A stretch of DNA of 26,547 nucleotides, taken from NCBI GenBank assembly GCA_016098155.1, contig JAAAJB010000456.1, positions 2,421 through 28,967 of the forward strand. Direction: 5' to 3'. The notes below the pieces were generated by a model. The model did no database searches and was not told the DNA's origin. It worked only from the letters and a program-made list of their open reading frames with translations. The translations under genes and the position numbers were made by a program. Origin of the DNA: Actinomortierella ambigua. Lineage: Eukaryota; Mortierellomycota; Mortierellomycetes; Mortierellales; Mortierellaceae. Below, piece by piece: positions 20,427 to 26,547 of the stretch. How positions within the stretch are numbered: position 1 is the first letter of the stretch; every line of letters starts with the position of its first letter.

Positions 20427-23400
20427 ATGCCATTCTGTGATACTGAAGGGTATGGGCCTGTCAGCTCGGACAGGTCTATGGACTTTACAACATGCTTCCA
20501 AGATAGGTGTGTGTGTGCATTACGATACATGAGGAAACACGACATAAGCAAAATTTCTCTATCCCACTCACATGAACTTCTCGGTTTGGTACCACCATGG
20601 AATAGCACGCTTACTGTTATTCCGAGCTTGATACTCTTGATCGGACTGGCACCTCGGCTAGTCAAAGTCGTGGGTAAAGGTCCTTTGGAGGGTGTCAAAC
20701 CCACCCTTGTGTTCATGATCAAGATGGTAACCGTGGTTGTTGCCTTTGCTATTCAAGTCTATATCGCGATCGCAATTCGTCAGCGAAATGACTATCCTTC
20801 GTCAGCTGTATTCAGCGCGGCAATGTATATCGCCTCCATTGTAAGTCATTTCCACCTCTTGCCAGGACATGAGAACGAACAAAGCTTTTTTTAAGCGACT
20901 AATGGAACATCCAATATCTATGTGTTTAGCTGGCTTCTTCAGTACTACACTATTTTGAGCACTTCAACATGCCCAACCCTTCGAGCACCTTGCTTTTGTA
21001 CTGGCTCTTTACGGCTCTGGTATCCTTGTTTCCAACTCGTTCATTGATCGAGGATCGCGGCCTGGGTGATTCAGTGGCTCTTCTCAAGCTGCTCTTTATG
21101 ATCACGTCCTTCGTTGTCTTTGGTCTCGAGAACATCCCCAAACCAGGCTACCGTACACTGGGGCGGCCCAATGTCGAAAGATTCGTGCAAGCCAATCCGT
21201 CTCCTGAGCCATACTCCAACTTCTTTGCCCGCATCACGTTCTTCTGGATCTTCCCACTGCTCAACAAGGGCAGGAAGAAGGCTCTCCGAATGGACGATAT
21301 TTGGAGTCTTCATCCCAAAATGCTCTCGTACCCACTGTTCCTGACCTCTCGTGCCCGAATCGATGCCGATGAGGCGATTGCTCGGGAGAAGCAGCGTGCC
21401 GCCGGAATTGATCCGACTTCCAAACCTTACCCTGTTCGCCTTCTCCATGTCTTGGCCTACACAATTGGATGGATCTATGCCAGTGCCGCCATTCCTCGCC
21501 TCTTATGGATCGCCGCCCATTATAGCAAACCCATCATCTTTTCCAGCCTCATCGGATTTGTTGGGAGCCACTCTGCCGCCTCCACAGAAAACCCAGACGA
21601 ATCCGAGCCGGCATGGAAAGGCTATGGACTGGTGTTGGCTGTGTTCTGCTCGAGCCTGCTTGCCGGTCTCTTTGATGCACAGTTCCAGAATATCTGCTTC
21701 CAGGCTTCTATTCGTGCCCGCGGTGTCCTGATCGGTCTTATCTATCGCAAGGCACTGCGACTGAGCTCCACGACCAAGCAGGAGGGGATCGGAGCCATCG
21801 TCAACCACATAAGTAGCGACGTCGACAAGGTCCTCGAACTCTTTCTACTCATGCACACTGTGTGGAGTGCCTTCATCGAGATGGCTGTCGGCCTGGTGCT
21901 CTTGTATCAGCAAATCAAGTATGCCATGTTTTCAAGCTTGGCCATCCTCGTTTCCACAATCTTTTTGGTCGGCCTCGTTGCTCCTCATACAGGCAAGGCT
22001 TTAGGTGCAGTCCTCAAGGAGAATGACAGCCGTATCAAATTAGTCAATGAGCTGGTCAACCACATCAAGTCGATCAAGCTCTATGCATGGGAGCGATTCT
22101 TTGTCAACAACATCTCCGATGCCCGTTTGCGCCAGCTCAACGCCTTGCGCCGATTCTGGTACATCGTCACCGTCCAGGCTACTATCTTAAACGTCGCTCC
22201 CAACTTCTCGCAGTTCGCTGCCCTGGCCACGTATGCCGCCATCGCCACCAAGGAGGCGCCACTGGACATTCAACGAATCTTCACCGCCATCACCCTTCTC
22301 CAAATGATCGACTCTCCATTGAGTGTTCTCAGCGGTTCCCTCAGTCAAGTGTTCAACGGCCTGGTCTGCTATCGTCGTCTACAGAGCTTTCTCGAGTCGG
22401 AGGAAATTAACGATGAGAACGTCAGCAACCACCCCAACGCTGATGACTCTCATATCGCCTACGAGATCAAGGATGGCACATTTGGATGGTACAGCCCAGC
22501 CTCGATCAAAGCCATTGCTGAGAAACGTGAGAAGGAGGCGGAGGAGAAGAGCAAGAAAGAGGCCAAGCAGAATGTGGAGGCTAAGAAGGACAGGAAGGAT
22601 ACCAAAGCAGTCACCGACAAAAAGGAAGCAGAGGATGAGAAACAGAGGATGGCTGAAAAGGAGTCGGATGGTGAGTCGGCAGCCTCATCGGATGAAAAGG
22701 TATCGGTTGCCAAGGCTCCTGTGGCTGTTGACGATATCCACGGCCCTGTTCTGCATAACATCTCAATTTCGATCAAGCGAGGCTCGCTCACGGCCGTGGT
22801 CGGTCGCGTCGGCGAGGGCAAGTCGTCTCTGGTCGGTGCGCTTCTAGGCGAGATGCACAAGTACGGAGGTTCCGTTCATTCGTATGGTTCACTCGCCTAT
22901 GTTGCTCAATCGGCTTGGATCCGCAACGACACGGTCCGCAACAACATCTTGTTTGGCCATGAGTACGACAAAGAGAGATACCTTCAGGTTGTGAAGGCTT
23001 GCGCGCTAGTTCCAGACTTTAAGATGCTGGTCAAAGGTGATAGAACTATTGTTGGTGAGAAGGTAACGTGAAGCGGGTCAGCCATGGATATCAGTGCGTG
23101 AGTTGCTTTTGAGTATCGCGAGGACAATTTAATACTCCCACAAGCTAATTCTATGAAGACATTTATCATCGTCACAATAGGGAATCAACTTGTCTGGAGG
23201 CCAAAAGCAGCGCATCTCCATTGCCCGTGCAATCTATGCCAATGCGGACGTGTACATCTTCGACGACCCCCTCTCAGCTGTCGATGCCCATGTCGATCGC
23301 CACATCTTTGAAGAGGCCATCACCAAGATTCTTGCAGGAAAGACCCGCATTCTTGTCACCAACGGTGTCGTCCATCTCAAGAAGGCTGACCAGATCATCG

Positions 23401-25451
23401 TCGTCAAACAAGGCAGGATCGCTCAAGACGGAACCTATACCAGCCTGCTGCATGACACTGACGGTGACTTGTACCGAATGATTTCCGAGAGCACTCTTGT
23501 CGTCACCAAGGAGACGGATGACACTAAGTCCGAAGGATCATATTCCGACCATACTGGTGACACTGACACCGACGATGGAACGGAAGCCTCGGAGGCCGGT
23601 GAACGACCGGGGCTCCCTCGACGCAGGACGACCAAGGTTGCGGACGACGATCTCGACTTGGACGATCATGCCAATGAGGTAGATAGCGAGATCACGACCG
23701 AGGGCCGAGTCAGCATCGCAGTTTACAAGTATTATTTCAAGTCGATCGGACACCCAGCCTTGATTGCATTTTCATTCATCTGCGTCGCTTTCCTTGGTTG
23801 CAACATTGCTGTCAAGCTATGGCTCCAGGCATGGGGTAACGACAATAGCAGGGACACTCCGACTCATGACAACACATACTGGGTCTGTACATATCTGGCT
23901 TGGGAGCTTGCGGGTACATTGGTTCTGATCTTTGCTATCATGGCATCCACCATTGTCCTCGCCCGAAAGGCCTCCAAAGCTCTGCACTCCAGTACCCTTA
24001 TTCCTATGGTCCGCTCTCCCATGGCCTTCTTCGACACCACATCCTCGGGCAAAGTCATTAATCGGTTCAGTCACGACATCAACCAGATCGATCTCCGCAT
24101 CCCAATGGATATGCTCAACATGTTCTTCATCGTCATGGCGAATGTGATGCAATTTGCATTCTTCATCGCCGCCACACCGTACTTCCTGATCTTGATGGTT
24201 CCACTTTTTGGCTGTTACTTTTTCTTGAGCAGCTACTTTTTGATCTCTTCCCGCGAGCTCAAACGCCTTGACTCTGCCGCTCGCTCCCCAATGTATTCCC
24301 ACTTCAACGAGACCCTGAGTGGTCTTGCCACGATCCGAGCCTACAAAGACAGCGACCGTTTCTCGACACAGGCCTCCAACATGCTCGATCAGTCACAGCA
24401 GGTGTTCTACCTGACCAACTCGACAACCCGTTGGCTTCAGATGATGCTCGAACTTCTCAGCAATGTCGTCGTCACGTTCATTTCCATTATGGCCGTCGTC
24501 CAGCGCAGCTCGGCCAGTGCAGGTATCTTTGCCATTGTTCTCAGTCAGATCACGAGTTTCACAATTTTGGTACGGCGGTTTATGACGACCTATTGCCAGC
24601 TGGAGACAAATGTTGTATCTGTCGAGCGCCTCAAGGAGTACAGCTCCCTCCCTCCCGAGGGAAGGGATGAGATCCCAGACTCCAAGACGGACGAGAGCTG
24701 GCCACAGCAAGGAGGGATCAAGTTTCACAACTACTCGACTCGTTACCGGGAAGGGTTGGATTGCGTCCTCAAGAACATTGATCTCTCGATCCATCCTGGC
24801 GAGCGCATCGGAATCGTGGGCCGCACGGGTGCCGGCAAGTCGTCTATCACGATGGCACTGTTCCGAATCATCGAAGCCGTCGAGGGCAACATCTCCATCG
24901 ACGGTATCGACATCTCGACCTTGGGTCTGACGGAGCTCCGCTCTCGACTCGCCATCATCCCGCAAGACCCCTTTTTGTTTGGAAGCACGATCCGCTGCAA
25001 TCTCGATCCGTTTGAAAAATACCAAGATGCCGACATTTGGGCCGCGCTCGAGTCGGCATCCCTCAAGACGTATGTCTCTTCCTTGCCCGAGGGTATCCAC
25101 ACCGTGATCAAAAATGGCGGCGAGAGCATGTCCCTCGGTCAGCGCCAGTTGATGAGTCTTGCCCGCGCCATGATCCAACAGCACATCAAAGTCATTTGTC
25201 TTGATGAGGCCACGGCCGCTATCGACATTGAAACCGATAACGCGATCCAGCGGGCTCTTCGCAAGTCGTTCCAAGGATGCACCGTCTTGACTATCGCCCA
25301 TCGTATCAACACCATCATGGACAGCGACCGCATCCTCGTCCTTGACGGTGGTCGTGTCGCCGAGTTCGACAAGCCTGCGACACTTCTTTCCAACCTTAAT
25401 AGCATCTTCTTTAGCCTAGCCAATAGTCACACTGGTGCGTCGAATGAATAG
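20427..25451 (+). CDS. ABCC-type (MRP/Ycf1-like) ABC transporter (3 exons)
   Basis: Full-length multidrug-resistance-protein transporter that would use ATP to move glutathione conjugates or other organic anions across the vacuolar or plasma membrane; the substrate cannot be read from sequence. I join 20427-20840, 20930-23062 and 23181-25451 (1605 residues). Order: an N-terminal TMD0 with the ABCC opening MPFCDTEGYGP, TMD1, NBD1, TMD2, NBD2. NBD1 has Walker A GRVGEGKS at 763-770, signature LSGGQ at 853-857, and Walker B with D877 D878, the non-catalytic Asp usual in ABCC NBD1. NBD2 has Walker A GRTGAGKS at 1396-1403, signature SLGQ at 1500-1503, and catalytic E1525 in LDEATA. A charged Lys/Glu insertion occupies about 664-735 inside NBD1, and an acidic linker follows NBD1. 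Both introns (89 and 118 nt) are phase 0. A 42-nt GT-AG segment at 20507-20548 might be a further tiny intron; removing it leaves 1591 residues in frame. Confidence 0.96.
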
Positions 25452-26263
25452 ATATATTGTTGTATTGTCTATTGCTAGATTTTGCCGTGCGAATTTGTGT
25501 TCAACAATCTCGTTTAATTTTCGCACAAACTGTGTGAACAGCTAAAACATCTGAAAGGCTACAATTTTTACCCCCCCCCCAGCATACAGATAATGCCGCT
25601 CTCCACTCGAAGCCTGCAAGCATGGTGATATATGGGAAATGAACAAAATGCAGGCAGGACAGCGATGGGATGACCACCATTCCAGTGATCCAACCTCATC
25701 GGAGCGCGTAGCCATCATCGTAAGGCCAAAGGATTACATTACCAGGTTAGCGGAACGGTAGGCATCAGCATTTGTTCCAAAGCGCAAAAGAACTCTTCGT
25801 CGAACAAACGCCCTATTTCACCTAAACCCCCGGTCCCTATCGACCTTCATCATTTTGCTTCATGCAGCCCTTGCCTTAACTGCTGCTGGCGCCAGCACTA
25901 TCCCAACCTATGGCCAGGCTAGATTGTTATTGGGTTGCCCCTCGCCTAACACCTGTCGTCAGTCACGATATACACACTACCGTCACAAAAATGGCGCGGT
26001 TTCGATGAACGAAAGACGAGTGCTGAAGAGCGTGCCATCGCTTAGGTTGTGACAAGTAGAGCGCATTGCGGCTTGAATTTTACGGCTGAAGGACACATAT
26101 TGGTGCCATCGATTTGTTTGGGAACACAAAGAAGACCCGTCCCGAGGAGGAGAGCGATCGCATCATTCCCTCCATCTCTCTCTCCCTCTCATTGCCACAT
26201 CATCAGTCATTCTCATCCCCTCACAGTCATCTGAACAGTTGCCGCCACTAATCTCTTGACAGA
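25452..26263. other. Intergenic region upstream of the kinase gene
   Basis: 812 bp between the ABC-transporter stop and the kinase start. It contains a poly-C run near 25571-25580 and a CT-rich stretch at about 26155-26225 just before the kinase start, likely its promoter/5' UTR. Open frames here are short and match nothing I know. Confidence 0.5.
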
Positions 26264-26547
26264 ATGAACCCTGGAAGCACCTCCAAAGTAAGCAAAGAGC
26301 AGCTGGCATTTTTTATCTGCCACCAAGAGTGACCATCCTCACCACGGATACTGACTTGTGCCTTCTCTAGTCATCCTTAGTAATAGGGGAGTTTATCGGC
26401 GCAGGCCAGTACGGCGTCGTGTTCCACTGCCACTACAATGCTCGCAAGGCCGCCATCAAGAAGTTCAGGCTCCAAGACAAGACAGGCCAGACCGAGATCA
26501 TCGAACAAGAGATCGCCCTGCTCCAACGCCTTCAGTACCGCCACATC
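26264..26547 (+). CDS. Protein kinase, N-terminal part (cut by window edge)
   Basis: The start and the first two exons of a protein kinase gene are visible: 26264-26287 (MNPGSTSK) and 26371 to the window end, joined in phase 0 across an 83-nt intron with donor GTAAGC and acceptor CTCTAG. The encoded 67 residues cover the start of a kinase N-lobe. The glycine-rich loop reads IGAGQYGVVFHC, the ATP-binding Lys is in AAIKKF, and a helix-C-like stretch 'EIIEQEIALLQRLQYRHI' includes the candidate salt-bridge Glu. The kinase domain starts almost at the N-terminus, so any regulatory part must lie downstream. The missing catalytic loop prevents assignment to a kinase group. No alternative identity seems likely. 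Confidence 0.87.

Noticed and set aside
23869..24302. 161-codon and shorter - strand frames in the TMD2 region
   Set aside because: Antisense of transmembrane helices, composition biased, no family match.
24393..25301. 302-codon - strand open frame inside the ABC transporter
   Set aside because: Antisense of TMD2-NBD2 with no recognisable domain.

Overview
The window looks like nuclear DNA from an early-diverging filamentous fungus. A Mortierella-type member of Mucoromycota is my best guess, from gene content and style rather than from a marker gene. The genes are protein-coding and densely packed. Most are split by short GT-AG introns (about 90-170 nt, one of 400 nt) with GTAAG-type donors. 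Intergenic DNA carries long pyrimidine tracts, homopolymers and simple repeats. I found no bacterial operon, rRNA, CRISPR array or confident tRNA.

Layout, left to right: (1) 1-730, upstream region. (2) PEX1, the peroxisomal AAA+ ATPase, + strand, five exons, 731-5042. (3) Convergent to it, a Zap1-type zinc-responsive C2H2 factor, - strand, two exons, 5221-8053; its first exon encodes an unusual Cys-Cys-rich domain. (4) An intergenic region of about 1.2 kb between divergent genes. (5) ILV3, mitochondrial dihydroxyacid dehydratase, + strand, six exons, 9231-11820. (6) Convergent to it, mitochondrial tryptophanyl-tRNA synthetase, - strand, five exons, 12180-13847. (7) Only 167 bp away and divergent, a Mediator subunit 9 gene, + strand, two exons, 14015-14817. 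(8) Convergent, a large RNA-binding protein, - strand, three exons, 15839-18352: ERI1-type DEDDh exonuclease, RRM-like region, five RanBP2-type zinc fingers and a FUS-like tail. (9) About 2 kb without a confident gene but with direct repeats and palindromes. (10) A full-length ABCC transporter, + strand, three or four exons, 20427-25451. (11) The first two exons of a protein kinase, + strand, from 26264, cut by the window edge.

This is a housekeeping-style eukaryotic neighbourhood and the genes do not form one pathway. Possible links are loose: the dehydratase and the tRNA synthetase both act in mitochondria, and the zinc-finger factor may control zinc homeostasis. All exon models were assembled by hand from reading frame, splice consensus and family similarity. 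In each multi-exon gene the exon lengths and phases sum to an open frame, which supports the joins. Residue numbers refer to these models.

Nothing here is clearly a new defence or mobile system. The parts most worth a second look are the Cys-Cys-rich and His-rich portion of the Zap1-like factor, the exonuclease/RRM/five-finger/prion-like architecture, the SUMO-site-like tail of MED9, the charged insertion in NBD1 of the ABC transporter, and the repeat-bearing orphan region at 18.4-20.4 kb.
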